A stretch of DNA of 34,558 nucleotides from a virus. A program made the position numbers and the translations under genes. Every line of letters starts with the position of its first letter. The first letter of the stretch is position 1. The notes under the pieces were generated by a model that saw nothing but the letters and a program-made list of their open reading frames with translations, was not told where the DNA came from and made no database searches. This document shows positions 12,315-22,184 of the stretch, piece after piece. Where the stretch lies: IMG/VR virus record IMGVR_UViG_3300046169_000011, positions 1-34,558 of that record; one strand, written 5' to 3'.

Positions 12315-15300
12315 TTATTTCTCTGCTTCTTCTTCTTCTTGAACTTTCTCTACTACTTTTTCAGCACCACCGCCTAATAAATAATAGTAAGACCTACCCG
12401 CGATTGGAACTTTCTGAAGTGCTTTATTAAACGCCTCATAATCATTCTCTTGTTCAAACAATACATTGTTCATAGCCTCACCCATCGCATCTAGTATAGA
12501 AGGTGCGGCAGGAGTTAGTAGTTCCGTAACAAAAGTACCATATTGTCCTTGTGCTAAGTACTTCTCTCTACTATATTTACTAAGGAATAATATCTTAGCT
12601 AATGATTCATAGGTAACATCGTCTATGTCTCTAAGCGCGTCAGGGTCAAAACCAGAACGTAGGAAGTTTCTTGCATTTTCAATACTCCCATTAGCCATTC
12701 CTATCAGTAACGAATACTTGAGTGCTTCCTCAAAAGCACCTGTTACGTCACCTCTCTGCCCTCTCTTCACAATGTTTTGTCTAATAAGGTTTAACTGTTT
12801 AAGACCGAATGATTTAAGAGAGTACAGTATTCTTCCGTTAGTCATCTCCAAGTATAGCTGTGGCATCTCAGATAAAGCAATGGGCTGTACATCAGCTAGT
12901 TCATTCCACATCAACAGCTTAGTGTTGTCAGTGACACGCCCTGCCTGTAAGTCAGCAATTAAATCTGCTGTCTCATTCTCAAACACATCCCCATACTTCT
13001 TAGCAATAGCATCTGGATTTGCTCTAGCTAGTTTAGTATTCTTACGCCAAGATGCTTTAATAAAAGTATCCTTACCTAGTTTATCAATCTTCCTAAACCC
13101 AGAATAAGTCAAAGCAAAATCAAGAAACTTGGTCATACCATTAAGGTTCTGTAGTTCAGCAGATACTTGGTTGACCAAACCTAAATCATCAGCAGTTATC
13201 TTGGCTCGTTTGTTTCCTGTAGCTAGTGCTTTAGCTGTGTTCATTACACCATTCAAATATAACGAAGAACCAATATCACCTAGCTGAATCAACGCAGAGT
13301 CAAACTGACCCAGTAACGCGGCATACTGTAAGTCTCTAACACTAGCCATTGTCTTGCCCATAGCCTTATCAGCGGCTTCAAACCTAGCTTTAAGTAAAAG
13401 TCTTAGGTCATCCTGCTGTGCGTTGGTCAGGTCTTTACCACGTTTCTTCATGTCCAGAACGTGTTTACCTATGGTGTTGTTAATAGACTCGTCTAGTTCA
13501 ATCTTACCTGCTTTGTTATACGCAACGGACTTACCGAAGAACTCGTGTTTAGCTATCTCTCGTTCAGCCTTGTTGATGTATAACTGTAAAGCCGTAGGTG
13601 TGTCGTGGTAATACTTCTGTAAGTGCTGAGGTATAGTACGGATTGTACGCGCAGACTCTAAGCGTTTCTTGCCTGAAGGAGGCGTTTTACGTGTAATAGA
13701 CTTAGTAATTATGTCAGCCGCTATCTCATCATCTAGTTCAGACCAGTGTCCTAGTCCTCTTTTTTTAGCTTCTGTAGCAAGAGCCTCATCTATAACAGAG
13801 TTAGTTTTCTTACCAACAGCTTGACGTAAACCATCTAAGTCTTTAACGTAACGAGGCATATAGTTTGTTAGATAAGACATCTTAATACCTGCTTTGTTTG
13901 CTCTGGTATGAACGTCATCTAATAACTTATTTAAAGTCCGCATCTCATCTGCTAAGTTGGTTTCGTTTGCATTTTTAGATTTTTTAAACTTCAAATCACC
14001 AAAGTGTTTCTTAGCTATGTTACTTGCTTTAACGATTTGACCGTTGTTCAGTGCAAGTTCCATCTCATAGTACTTAGCCTTTAAAGCAGAGTCTTTAATC
14101 TTACCTGCCTGACCCATTAGGCTGTTAAATCCTTCGGCTTCTCTTAAGGTATTGGCTAATGCAACGCTTGTTCTCATGTCGTGGTTACGTACAGCACCTG
14201 CTAGTCTTTGGTCTACGTTACGCAGTACTTGAGATACTGGCGCACCTATGTAGTCCCAAGCCTTTCCTATCTTAGTTGTAGAAGCCGTGGGGTTGTCTAG
14301 GTTAGCCATAATTTTAGCGGCATTCTCTTTACTCAAGTACGAAGGTCTTTTGTCTTTACTAGCATACTTAAGAACATCTATTTTATTCTTAGCGTTAAGG
14401 CTTAAGTCTTTCTCTGCTAAAGCAACAGCTTGTTTATTTGTCACGCCCTTACCGCTAGACTGCTTAGTGTTAAACAGATGATAGGCTGTACGTTCTTGTA
14501 ACTTATCTGCTATCTTGTCAGCAGTTGCTTGAGAACCTTTAGTTGCTTTTGTGTTATTTACTAAGTTAAGTACTTTCTTACCACCCTTCTCTACAGTCTT
14601 AAGAGGCGCACGTACTGCTGTCTTATACGCTAAACCCGCTGTCTGTACTGGAGCAAAGGCGGCAGAGAATAACGTACCGTAAGCAAACGACTTAGCTAGT
14701 TCGTCTGCATTTAACTCGTCTTGAATCATCTGTCTACTGCCTTCACTAGCTAGACCATACACCCCGCCCGCAAGTAACATAGGAACAGTACCGACACTAC
14801 TGGCTACGACCGCAGGTATTAACAAGGGGTCAGCTATCTCAGACAAGATAGTAGCTGTGGCTTTCATTGTTTCATCTTCACCTGCTATATCTAAAACATC
14901 AGCAGTTATTTCATAGGCTTCTCTAGCCATCACTTCTTTATTCTTTAGCAGGATGTCTTCTCGTTGCTCAGGAGGTAGGTTTAGAAAATGTGCGCCACTC
15001 ATGCCTATACCCTTCAAAGCATCGTCATAATAAACCTCAGCGGTCACTTGCTCTAAACGACCTGTCTCAGGGTTTCTCATCATCTTGACGCGAGAAGGGC
15101 TGTACGCCTCTGCTGTGGTTAATAGACGAGCCGCGTTGTTACTTGCTTTTTTTAACTGATAACCTAACTCTTTGGCGCGTGTTGTTTCTCCTACCCCTTC
15201 AACAGTTTTCTTTTCACCGAACTCACCGAATCCCATGTATCTGAAGAAGTCAGTAGAACTTTGTACTAGATTTTTTGTAAGCGCACCACCACCTGCCGCC

Positions 15301-15524
15301 ATAGGATTAACGGATACAGGAGGGGCTTCAAGTCTTTCTTGTTCCTTTTGTTTCACATCTTCAGGAACTACATCTTCGTATTCTTTAACACCTTCAGGCG
15401 GTTTACTAGCCTCTGCTCTGTATTCACGTATAGCGTTAGCAAAGGCAAGAGCATCTTCAGTATTACCTGCGTCATCAGCTTTTATGAATGCTGACTCTAG
15501 CTGTTCAATAGTAATGTTAGACAT
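12315..15524 (-). CDS. Large internal virion (ejection) protein, 1069 aa
   Basis: The N-terminus TIEQLESAFIKADDAGNTED matches a short motif common at the start of phage ejection proteins. The rest is mostly helical and charged, with a hydrophobic stretch near residues 230-260 (LIPAVVASSVGTVPMLLAGG) that may insert into the membrane during ejection. As the largest and last structural gene after tail genes, it fits the place of T7 gp15/gp16. I see no clear lytic transglycosylase motif. It is expected inside the capsid at the portal and to form part of a DNA-ejection channel. ATG 15524 has AAGGTAAG upstream. Confidence 0.7.
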   Translation of the reverse strand: MSNITIEQLESAFIKADDAGNTEDALAFANAIREYRAEASKPPEGVKEYEDVVPEDVKQKEQERLEAPPVSVNPMAAGGGALTKNLVQSSTDFFRYMGFGEFGEKKTVEGVGETTRAKELGYQLKKASNNAARLLTTAEAYSPSRVKMMRNPETGRLEQVTAEVYYDDALKGIGMSGAHFLNLPPEQREDILLKNKEVMAREAYEITADVLDIAGEDETMKATATILSEIADPLLIPAVVASSVGTVPMLLAGGVYGLASEGSRQMIQDELNADELAKSFAYGTLFSAAFAPVQTAGLAYKTAVRAPLKTVEKGGKKVLNLVNNTKATKGSQATADKIADKLQERTAYHLFNTKQSSGKGVTNKQAVALAEKDLSLNAKNKIDVLKYASKDKRPSYLSKENAAKIMANLDNPTASTTKIGKAWDYIGAPVSQVLRNVDQRLAGAVRNHDMRTSVALANTLREAEGFNSLMGQAGKIKDSALKAKYYEMELALNNGQIVKASNIAKKHFGDLKFKKSKNANETNLADEMRTLNKLLDDVHTRANKAGIKMSYLTNYMPRYVKDLDGLRQAVGKKTNSVIDEALATEAKKRGLGHWSELDDEIAADIITKSITRKTPPSGKKRLESARTIRTIPQHLQKYYHDTPTALQLYINKAEREIAKHEFFGKSVAYNKAGKIELDESINNTIGKHVLDMKKRGKDLTNAQQDDLRLLLKARFEAADKAMGKTMASVRDLQYAALLGQFDSALIQLGDIGSSLYLNGVMNTAKALATGNKRAKITADDLGLVNQVSAELQNLNGMTKFLDFALTYSGFRKIDKLGKDTFIKASWRKNTKLARANPDAIAKKYGDVFENETADLIADLQAGRVTDNTKLLMWNELADVQPIALSEMPQLYLEMTNGRILYSLKSFGLKQLNLIRQNIVKRGQRGDVTGAFEEALKYSLLIGMANGSIENARNFLRSGFDPDALRDIDDVTYESLAKILFLSKYSREKYLAQGQYGTFVTELLTPAAPSILDAMGEAMNNVLFEQENDYEAFNKALQKVPIAGRSYYYLLGGGAEKVVEKVQEEEEAEK

Positions 15525-15538
15525 TTAACTTACCTTTA

Positions 15539-16276
15539 TTAATATTTATTTAATCTAGCTTTTAGGTCTTGTTTTTGTTTTTCTACTATTTCATCGGGAG
15601 TCATCATCCTTGACTCTCCTTTACCCCACTCAAACAAACCTGTTTCGGTCAGGTTATCAGTGTACATTTTTTGAATCGCTAGTTTTCTAGCCTCAGATAA
15701 ATCTAAACTCGCGGGTGGTTTAATTAACTTATTTGTAACTTCAGCTACTTGAGTAGCCAACAAGTCTTGTGCCGCCTCTGTTTGATTATTCCAAGCATCG
15801 TTCCAATCAGTGCCTAAAAAACCAAAGGCTTCTCCTCCTTTAGCCTCTTCACCTGCTAAACTTAATGCTTTCTTAGCGGCTTTGATGTCAGTCCCTGTAG
15901 GTTTTTCTCCTTTAGTCGGTTTAACTTCAGGTCTCTTTCTACCTAAAACTTCAAGAGCCTTAGGCAAAGCACCTTGCACCTCATTAAGAACACCTTGAGC
16001 TAAAGCAGAATACTCTGAAGGTAAGGCTTCTGCAACTCTTGCTATTTGTTCCTTTCTTTTAGCCTCATCTGCTTGCATCTTCTGACCTGCCGCTGTAACC
16101 AACTGCTCTTGTATCGAAGGAGCACCACCAAGCATACCACGGACAGCACCAGTTAAACCTTTAGCTCTTCTTGCTCCAAACTCCATACGTTGTTGGGCAG
16201 GAGTAAGTGCAGTCATAGGGTCAAGACCTTGACTTGAAACACCTGTCAATAATCCCATTATATCTGTTTTAGCCAT
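15539..16276 (-). CDS. Internal virion protein (245 aa)
   Basis: The protein is helical, rich in Ala, Lys, Glu and Gln, with an N-terminal Gly-rich region (LLTGVSSQGLDP, RMLGGAPS-like) and a Pro/Lys linker near residues 115-130. It lies between two other ejection-type genes and ends in a basic helix (KQKQDLKARLNKY). Position and composition match the T7 gp14/gp15 slot; sequence identity to a named family was not seen. AGGAG precedes ATG 16276 at good distance. Confidence 0.55.
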   Translation of the reverse strand: MAKTDIMGLLTGVSSQGLDPMTALTPAQQRMEFGARRAKGLTGAVRGMLGGAPSIQEQLVTAAGQKMQADEAKRKEQIARVAEALPSEYSALAQGVLNEVQGALPKALEVLGRKRPEVKPTKGEKPTGTDIKAAKKALSLAGEEAKGGEAFGFLGTDWNDAWNNQTEAAQDLLATQVAEVTNKLIKPPASLDLSEARKLAIQKMYTDNLTETGLFEWGKGESRMMTPDEIVEKQKQDLKARLNKY

Positions 16277-16288
16277 TAGTATATTCTC

Positions 16289-17341
16289 CTAGTTTATAGC
16301 TTCAAGCAAGGCAGAAATACCGCCTGTTGGTATTTGTGTTGAGCCTGTACCACTTTGTGCTGAATTAAATCCGCCTGTGCTACTTGAGCCACCACTGCCT
16401 AAACCAAAAAAGCTACCGATATAATCACCTGCGTCTTTAAGCCAATCTGGAGTAGGAGCATCGCCAAATCCAAGACCACTTAACAAACCACCAGAACTTA
16501 ATCCTTCTATTTGAGATGGAGTCATACCTACGTATTGCGCTAGTAACTTTTCTTGTAGCGTAGGTTCTTTACCTAGTACTGCTTCCAACATTCCTTCTTG
16601 TTGTTGTAGCTGAAGAGCATTAGCTAACTCAGTGCCTTGTAAGTAAGACTCTACACCCGCTAGTCCTGTTTGACCTAGTAACTGAGTACCCGCTAGTTGT
16701 CCTGCTTGTGCTATACCTGCAACTGGAGTACCTATTCTAAGTGCTTCCAATGCTTGTTGCTGTGGAGTATAACCTGCACCTAGTAAACCACTAGCCGCTG
16801 TAAGTGCTTGTTGTTGCTCAGCCATCGCTTGCTGACGAGCCGATAGGTTTGCTCTAGCCATAGCCTCTTGTCTAGCAGTCTCTTGTGCTAACAACTCTGG
16901 CGAAGCACCACCGTATGCCGCTGACTGTAAACCTAAGCGTCCTTGAGATAACAAACGCTCTTCTAAGGCTAGACGTTGACGCTCTTCTTCAGGTCGTTGT
17001 ACGGCTCTCATTTGCTCATACAGCGCACTTTGGGCTTCAGCGGGGGAGACACCTACTTGACCAAATAAACCTGTAGCTTGACCTATTAGTTGCTGTTGTA
17101 GAGCCTGTTGCTCTGGTGCTAAACCAATGTCAATACTACCTTCAGGAGTAGTAGCTGTAGTCCCTAGTCCTGTGGTCACAGTGAATGGTTTGAACTGAGC
17201 CTCTTGAGAAACACGTTCCCCTAGCTGTTCCAAAGCCTGTTGCCCTGCTAGACCTGCCTCCATAGCACCTTCTATATTTTCCTTGCCAAGAAAGTACTCA
17301 GCACCCCCTGTTAAAATGTTACCAAGTAAACCGTCAGCCAT
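16289..17341 (-). CDS. Gln/Ala-rich internal virion or tail protein (350 aa)
   Basis: The start overlaps the stop of the upstream tail gene (TAATG). The central part (about residues 85-250) is very rich in Gln, Ala, Leu and Glu, with many QQ pairs, and looks like long amphipathic helices; the C-terminal 60 residues are Gly/Ser-rich and flexible. N- and C-terminal hydrophobic Gly-rich patches (GLLGNILTGG, GGLLSGLGFG) could contact membrane. It is likely an ejection protein of the gp14 type. No catalytic motif seen. Confidence 0.55.
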   Translation of the reverse strand: MADGLLGNILTGGAEYFLGKENIEGAMEAGLAGQQALEQLGERVSQEAQFKPFTVTTGLGTTATTPEGSIDIGLAPEQQALQQQLIGQATGLFGQVGVSPAEAQSALYEQMRAVQRPEEERQRLALEERLLSQGRLGLQSAAYGGASPELLAQETARQEAMARANLSARQQAMAEQQQALTAASGLLGAGYTPQQQALEALRIGTPVAGIAQAGQLAGTQLLGQTGLAGVESYLQGTELANALQLQQQEGMLEAVLGKEPTLQEKLLAQYVGMTPSQIEGLSSGGLLSGLGFGDAPTPDWLKDAGDYIGSFFGLGSGGSSSTGGFNSAQSGTGSTQIPTGGISALLEAIN

Positions 17342-18873
17342 TATATTAATCTCCCCAATAATGCGTGTATATCTATTTTTTGAATTGAAAAAGTTGCGTC
17401 ATTAATCTGTGCTTCGATACCGATAGTGACAACCTCACCGCTACCACTAGTATTAACCTTTGGTGTATTAATTAAGATGCTTGCTGAATACTCTGCATCT
17501 GTATTGTATTCACTTATACCAAACTGTGCTAGATTACTTTCACCGAATGTAAATGCTTGTTTAGAATAACCCGATGAATAGTCATAAGCCCAGTTCAATG
17601 TAGTTGCTGTATTCTCACCACCAACAATAGTTAAGTTAAACTTCTTTAAAAACTTAAGATTAGAAGTATTACCAAAGTCCAAAGGATTACTGAAGTAACG
17701 CATCTGATACTGTGTTGTACCGTCTTTGTTACCAATGTACTTAACTATCCCTGAGTTTTTCCCTATGTAAATAGTACCATCTTCCAACCTAGCCAAAGAC
17801 AAAGGATTTAAGGATGACCAAGTGGTTGCTCTGTGTGAACCATCCTGTAGAGGTGCTCTCATGTCAAAGCAATACACTATGTTATTGTCAGGTAGTGTCA
17901 GCAAGTAGAATGCTTCCTCTGCACTGTACAACGACTTAATAGGATTAGTCTGTTGTGTAACTAAACTAAGTAAATCATTACGTACATTCTTGCTGATGTC
18001 ACGCATAGGCATAGACTTTTCTTGTATAGTCCTACCAAAGCTACGTACACCTGAGTCAGATAAAAACAATAAGTCTGTACCCGTTTGCTGTACTGAATCC
18101 CTAGCGATACAACCAACGCCCTCTACAGTGTCCGCAAGGGTCATTGTGGCGGGACTAGAAGCTCCTGAGTACACTAGTATAGACTTTCTACCAAAGATGA
18201 TTAGAAAGCCATTGTGAGCCGCTAGAGCCGTTATCTCATCGTGACCAGTAGGGAATACTGTAGTCACATCCAAAGAACCTGAAGTACCTCCCGTCCAATG
18301 GTGTCCGTTTAGTAAGTCAGACCAGTATACAGTGTGTTTGTTACCAGTCACATCAGCCGCCCATAAGCGACCATACGCGGCTAAAACTTCATTAGCCTGT
18401 GGCGGTACACCAGTGGCGTGACTGTGGTCTGAATGAGCCTCTAGTGTAGGAGAACCATCATGGTCTGTATAGATTAAAGGTTCATGTCCTCTTTGGTACA
18501 AATAAGCATGGTCATTTAAGTTAACTATCTTCCAGTTATTACCTGTAGGAGTATAACCCACAGGAGTAATATCAGTCAAAGTAGTAGTGCCAGAGAATAT
18601 CTTATTGTTACCTGCTGACAATACATACTTACTACCACTTTGGTCTACGTACTCATAGACAGTTTCAATGCCACGACTAGTTCCTAATAGTGAAGGAGCA
18701 TTGGTTGACACCTCATCGTAACCTTTCCTAGCGGCAATACGACCAGACTTATCAATAACACAGTTGTCTGCAATAGAGGCAAACGATGGGTCAAGCCCAA
18801 TGGGAGAATCTTGAGTATTTAACCCAAAAAATCCAGGGGCGGCTACTGTAATATTCTGTAATTGTTGAGCCAT
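17341..18873 (-). CDS. Tail nozzle / tail tubular protein B-like (510 aa)
   Basis: I start at ATG 18873, which overlaps the upstream stop (TAATG); an ATG 15 bases earlier lies inside the previous gene and has no good site. The first part (APGFFGLNTQDSPIGLDP, NCVIDKSGRIAARKGYD) is typical of T7 gp12/P22 gp10-like nozzle and tail needle-base proteins. Most of the chain is beta-rich, consistent with a propeller. It should sit at the tip of the short tail, attached to the adaptor encoded just upstream. Confidence 0.7.
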   Translation of the reverse strand: MAQQLQNITVAAPGFFGLNTQDSPIGLDPSFASIADNCVIDKSGRIAARKGYDEVSTNAPSLLGTSRGIETVYEYVDQSGSKYVLSAGNNKIFSGTTTLTDITPVGYTPTGNNWKIVNLNDHAYLYQRGHEPLIYTDHDGSPTLEAHSDHSHATGVPPQANEVLAAYGRLWAADVTGNKHTVYWSDLLNGHHWTGGTSGSLDVTTVFPTGHDEITALAAHNGFLIIFGRKSILVYSGASSPATMTLADTVEGVGCIARDSVQQTGTDLLFLSDSGVRSFGRTIQEKSMPMRDISKNVRNDLLSLVTQQTNPIKSLYSAEEAFYLLTLPDNNIVYCFDMRAPLQDGSHRATTWSSLNPLSLARLEDGTIYIGKNSGIVKYIGNKDGTTQYQMRYFSNPLDFGNTSNLKFLKKFNLTIVGGENTATTLNWAYDYSSGYSKQAFTFGESNLAQFGISEYNTDAEYSASILINTPKVNTSGSGEVVTIGIEAQINDATFSIQKIDIHALLGRLI

Positions 18874-19520
18874 TATACAACATTCCAAATAGTTTCTTCT
18901 GGGTGGTATGACGCATCTATTGCTATAGCGTCAGCTAGTGTTGTGTCCGCTAATGCAAACAGTTCAGCCGCACTTGTACCTCCAGTTTCCCCACGCTCCC
19001 TAGCACTCAGTGCAGTAGCTAATTGTATTACAGCTGACGGTGGTATTGCTAGTGTCTGTGCATCAGCAGTAAAGTCAGCAGTCCTTAGAACTACGTTAAA
19101 GTCAATAGAGTAAACACCATCAGGCTTAGGATACAAGTCAACCTTGTTGTCACCACTAGCGTCTACACCTTTAAATGTATAGTAAGTAGGTGTACCTTCA
19201 GGAGCAGTGTCTACTAAGTAAGCCTTGTCCATCGAGTTAGAACCACGGTAGGTCATAAAGGCATTGGACGTTTGGTTAATGACATTCAATACTTTAAAAC
19301 GATTCTGTGAATCAGTCAGTGTATAGTTATAGGAACTGTCGGAAGTAGTCAATGTGATTGTAGACCTAAGTGCTGTCCAATCCCAAGAATCTTCTATAGT
19401 ACGCTTTGCATCATTAACGTATTCACCGATAAGTTTTGAATAGGCATTCTCGTTTACAGTAGAGACTTCATTCTCTCTGAGTCTTCGCATTACATTGTTT
19501 ACAAGTTGTAAGTAAGTCAT
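18873..19520 (-). CDS. Head-tail adaptor / tail tubular protein A-like (215 aa)
   Basis: The N-terminal YLQLVNNVMRRLRENEVSTV and ESWDWTALRSTITL-like segments are typical of T7 gp11-type adaptors, which join the portal ring to the tail nozzle. Helical ends (residues 1-50 and 160-210) flank a beta middle, the normal adaptor layout, and length is close to T7 gp11 (196 aa). Start and stop overlap both neighbours by one base, suggesting coupled translation with the nozzle gene. Confidence 0.78.
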   Translation of the reverse strand: MTYLQLVNNVMRRLRENEVSTVNENAYSKLIGEYVNDAKRTIEDSWDWTALRSTITLTTSDSSYNYTLTDSQNRFKVLNVINQTSNAFMTYRGSNSMDKAYLVDTAPEGTPTYYTFKGVDASGDNKVDLYPKPDGVYSIDFNVVLRTADFTADAQTLAIPPSAVIQLATALSARERGETGGTSAAELFALADTTLADAIAIDASYHPEETIWNVV

Positions 19521-21604
19521 TAGAGTGAATAACTCCTTCTTTTTATTAAATCATTTAATATGTCGTTACGTTGTAGCCCTTCACCGCCAAACAAATCTAC
19601 AAACTGTTCTACGGGTGCTGTTGCTTGAGCGGCTTGCGTATACTCAGGCGATATACCTATCTCAGTTTTAAACTTAAATAGTTCTTTGTCAAACAAGTTC
19701 TCAACCTGTGTTGGTTGGGTTGCTACTGATGTAGGTGAAGCCATCATTCCTAAAGCACCGCCTATTCCTAAAGAACCTTTTACTAAGTTTTCCCAGTTGA
19801 CCAAATCATCTATCTTGCTTCCTGTTGCCTTGAGTATGTCCTCTCCTTCAGACAAGACATCTGAACCTGCTTGCAGTGCAGGGTCAACTACTTTTTCACC
19901 TAGTACATCTAAGGCTTCATCAAGAGTGTCTATTACGGGCTCACCTAAGTCAGCTACAGTTTCTACTGCTTTCTTTGCTGTTTCCTTAATAGGGTCAATT
20001 ACTATGTCTTCTACTATAGGAGCAACTTCCTCAACAGTCTTTATAGCGGGCTCAGTTACAGCTTGTATTGTTTCCTTTACGGGGTCTATAAAGATGTCCT
20101 CTACTACAGGAGCTTTCTCTTCTACAAACGCTATAACAGGCTCAACAAACTCTTCTACCTTTTCCTTTACAGGGTCTATAAAGATGTCTTCCACTACTGG
20201 AGCTTTCTCTTCTACAAACTCTATGACTGGCTCGGTAAGCTCTTGTACTTTATCTATTACAGGCTTGGCTACATCCTCTACTTTTTCTAATACAGGTTTA
20301 GCTAAGTCTACTATAGCATCACCAACCTTCTCTAGTATCTCAGGAGTATCGAAGTCTATATCAGGTAAGTCAATATCAACAGCATCCGCTACTGCCTTTA
20401 TTCCTTCTTTACCAAACTCTTTTAGTAAAGCATCGGAAGCACTACCGCCTTTAATAAGTGTCTCCTGTACATCCATCATGTTCTCTGAAAACTTAACATC
20501 ATCCATTCCGAACAAGTCAGCATCAACACCTAGAGTAGCAAATGTTTCCTCAAGGACTGGAGTAGTAATCTGACTCGCTACGTAGGACTTAACGATGTCC
20601 TCAAGGTCGCCACCTGATGCTACAGCACCTGCGGCTTTTATTATAGGATTGCCTGACAAAGCACCTAGAATAGTCAAAGGCTTACCTAAACCCTCTGGGT
20701 CTGGTCGTGTAAATACTTGAGTGTATGAACCTATTTCTGCATCAGGAGAAGACTGATACCGTTGCATTCTTTTGAGGCTTGAATCCCAATCAATGTGTGC
20801 ACCAGTACCTGTGTTTAAATAAATACCTTCACCACGAAAAGAGTCAGGTCTTTTAAAACCCTCTAGGTCTTCATACTTCTGGACTAATGGAATACCTGCG
20901 TCATCCAAAAAGTCCTTCATTACATCGGACTGTGCTTCTACAGCTTGACGTAACGGGTTGTCTTCATCTATCCAGTATTGTTTTTTTGTATATCGTCCCC
21001 CTGCAAGTGGAGGAGGTTTAATAAGCATCTTGTGCGTTTCTTCACTGGAAAAATCTAAAGGACCTGCTTTAATCCTATCTTGATATTCTTTGTACTCGTC
21101 ATAGCCTTTAGGTAACTGACGTACATCTTTATATATTGGTCTACCTTTCCCTTCGTTTACATCCTCTCTTTTATAAACAGGGTTAGCTATTAAGTTGTAA
21201 TCTTCACGTGTCCAATCTTTACTAATGTCGTTAGCTTTATCATACCAATACTGTAAGTATGTTTCATCAGCCGCTTTCTTAGCTTCAGCAAAAGTCGTGG
21301 GTTTACCTGCATCATACGACTCTCTATACTCAGGTGTCAAGTCTGCTATTCTTTCTTGTTCTTGTTGTACAGCAAGCATACCCTCACGTTTTTTATCTTG
21401 CTCTATTCTCCGTGTTACTCTGTCTATAGATTGTTGTAACTGAAAAGGATTTAACTCTTTTTCAATACTAGCTTTTGCTCTAGCTTGTGCTTCAGCACCA
21501 CCAACAAAACTATCTGGATTGACAAATAAAGATTCAACCAAAGCATCTTGTTTAGCTTGATTAGCGTAAAACTGTTGTTGTTTTTCTGCTTCAGTTAGAG
21601 CCAT
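19520..21604 (-). CDS. Virion protein with tandem 30-residue repeats (694 aa)
   Basis: The N-terminal 300 residues are charged and Gln/Glu-rich. Residues about 440-560 carry three 30-residue repeats of the type EPVIxFVEEKAPVVEDIFID, each 90 bp apart on the DNA (TTTCCTT at 19981, 20071 and 20161), flanked by degenerate copies. The repeats are acidic and amphipathic and probably form long helices, such as an elongated internal or tail component. The C-terminus FVDLFGGEGLQR... looks like a short anchoring motif. No family recognised; position between holin and tail adaptor genes suggests a structural role. Confidence 0.65.
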   Translation of the reverse strand: MALTEAEKQQQFYANQAKQDALVESLFVNPDSFVGGAEAQARAKASIEKELNPFQLQQSIDRVTRRIEQDKKREGMLAVQQEQERIADLTPEYRESYDAGKPTTFAEAKKAADETYLQYWYDKANDISKDWTREDYNLIANPVYKREDVNEGKGRPIYKDVRQLPKGYDEYKEYQDRIKAGPLDFSSEETHKMLIKPPPLAGGRYTKKQYWIDEDNPLRQAVEAQSDVMKDFLDDAGIPLVQKYEDLEGFKRPDSFRGEGIYLNTGTGAHIDWDSSLKRMQRYQSSPDAEIGSYTQVFTRPDPEGLGKPLTILGALSGNPIIKAAGAVASGGDLEDIVKSYVASQITTPVLEETFATLGVDADLFGMDDVKFSENMMDVQETLIKGGSASDALLKEFGKEGIKAVADAVDIDLPDIDFDTPEILEKVGDAIVDLAKPVLEKVEDVAKPVIDKVQELTEPVIEFVEEKAPVVEDIFIDPVKEKVEEFVEPVIAFVEEKAPVVEDIFIDPVKETIQAVTEPAIKTVEEVAPIVEDIVIDPIKETAKKAVETVADLGEPVIDTLDEALDVLGEKVVDPALQAGSDVLSEGEDILKATGSKIDDLVNWENLVKGSLGIGGALGMMASPTSVATQPTQVENLFDKELFKFKTEIGISPEYTQAAQATAPVEQFVDLFGGEGLQRNDILNDLIKRRSYSL
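19981..20240. repeat. Tandem 90-bp repeats inside the 694-aa virion gene
   Basis: Three units share the phase-locked start TTTCCTT at 19981, 20071 and 20161. The second and third are nearly identical over about 65 bases, including the shared segment TATAAAGATGTC; the first is diverged. Each encodes 30 residues, so expansion or contraction keeps the frame. Confidence 0.8.
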
Positions 21605-22002
21605 TATTTATTCCTCTCTACGCCTTTGGTTTTTTCTACAGTTCTCATAGCACCTAAACCAAGCATACCCATAAGTACTGGCATCATTGTAGCCATATCT
21701 AGAACAGGGATTTCAATGGTAGAATCGGCAAGAGCAAGCGCAAAATTTGCCATCGGGATAAGAATGTACTGACTCGCAAGTCCAATACAACAAGTCCAAC
21801 CAACAGCAGGTCTCCAACCCGACACAAAGAGGCTTCTATGTGACGCTTCTGTCTTATTAACTTCAAGTTGCGCTTTCGCAAGTTCCTGCGCGTGCTTCTC
21901 AGCCATTGTCGAAAGTTCAAACGCGATAGCATTCTTCTTGTCTTTATCCTCTATGAATTTGTCAAGTAGTCCCGTTACTGGTCCGATTAGCTGTTGTAAC
22001 AT
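21604..22002 (-). CDS. Holin of the 3-TM type (132 aa)
   Basis: A charged N-terminal helix (residues 1-50) is followed by KTEASHRSLFVSGWRPAVGW, a motif characteristic of GTA/phage 3-TM holins, then two hydrophobic segments, about 66-92 (TCCIGLASQYILIPMANFAL) and 104-122 (ATMMPVLMGMLGLGAM), and a basic tail. Holins open the inner membrane so that endolysin reaches the cell wall; the likely endolysin is the M15 peptidase at 33306-33662. It overlaps the downstream gene by one base. Confidence 0.82.
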   Translation of the reverse strand: MLQQLIGPVTGLLDKFIEDKDKKNAIAFELSTMAEKHAQELAKAQLEVNKTEASHRSLFVSGWRPAVGWTCCIGLASQYILIPMANFALALADSTIEIPVLDMATMMPVLMGMLGLGAMRTVEKTKGVERNK

Positions 22003-22008
22003 GATTAG

Positions 22009-22173
22009 TTACCTTTTGTGTACAATCTTCTGTACTGTATCAGATTCATAAATACGAATACCTAACCAAATAATAGTAAAGATACTAGCCACTGGCGGCA
22101 ACCAAGCGGCTACTGACATAATGCCAGTGGATGCCGCGGCTAGGTCTAGTACTTGTTTAGATTCATGTGTCAT
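22009..22173 (-). CDS. Small membrane protein, possible second holin or antiholin (54 aa)
   Basis: I choose ATG 22173 because AAAGGA lies seven bases upstream; the frame is open for six more codons. The peptide has a polar N-terminus (MTHESKQVLDLAAA) and one long hydrophobic segment, about residues 17-43 (GIMSVAAWLPPVASIFTIIW), then a basic end (KIVHKR). Size, topology and adjacency to the 3-TM holin suggest a holin, antiholin or pinholin-like role; direct evidence is lacking. Confidence 0.6.
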   Translation of the reverse strand: MTHESKQVLDLAAASTGIMSVAAWLPPVASIFTIIWLGIRIYESDTVQKIVHKR

Positions 22174-22184
22174 GACAATATCCT

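Noticed and set aside
12625-15528. Long open frames on the + strand opposite the 1069-aa protein
   Set aside because: They mirror codon use of the real - strand gene, lack ribosome-binding sites and have no neighbours on that strand.
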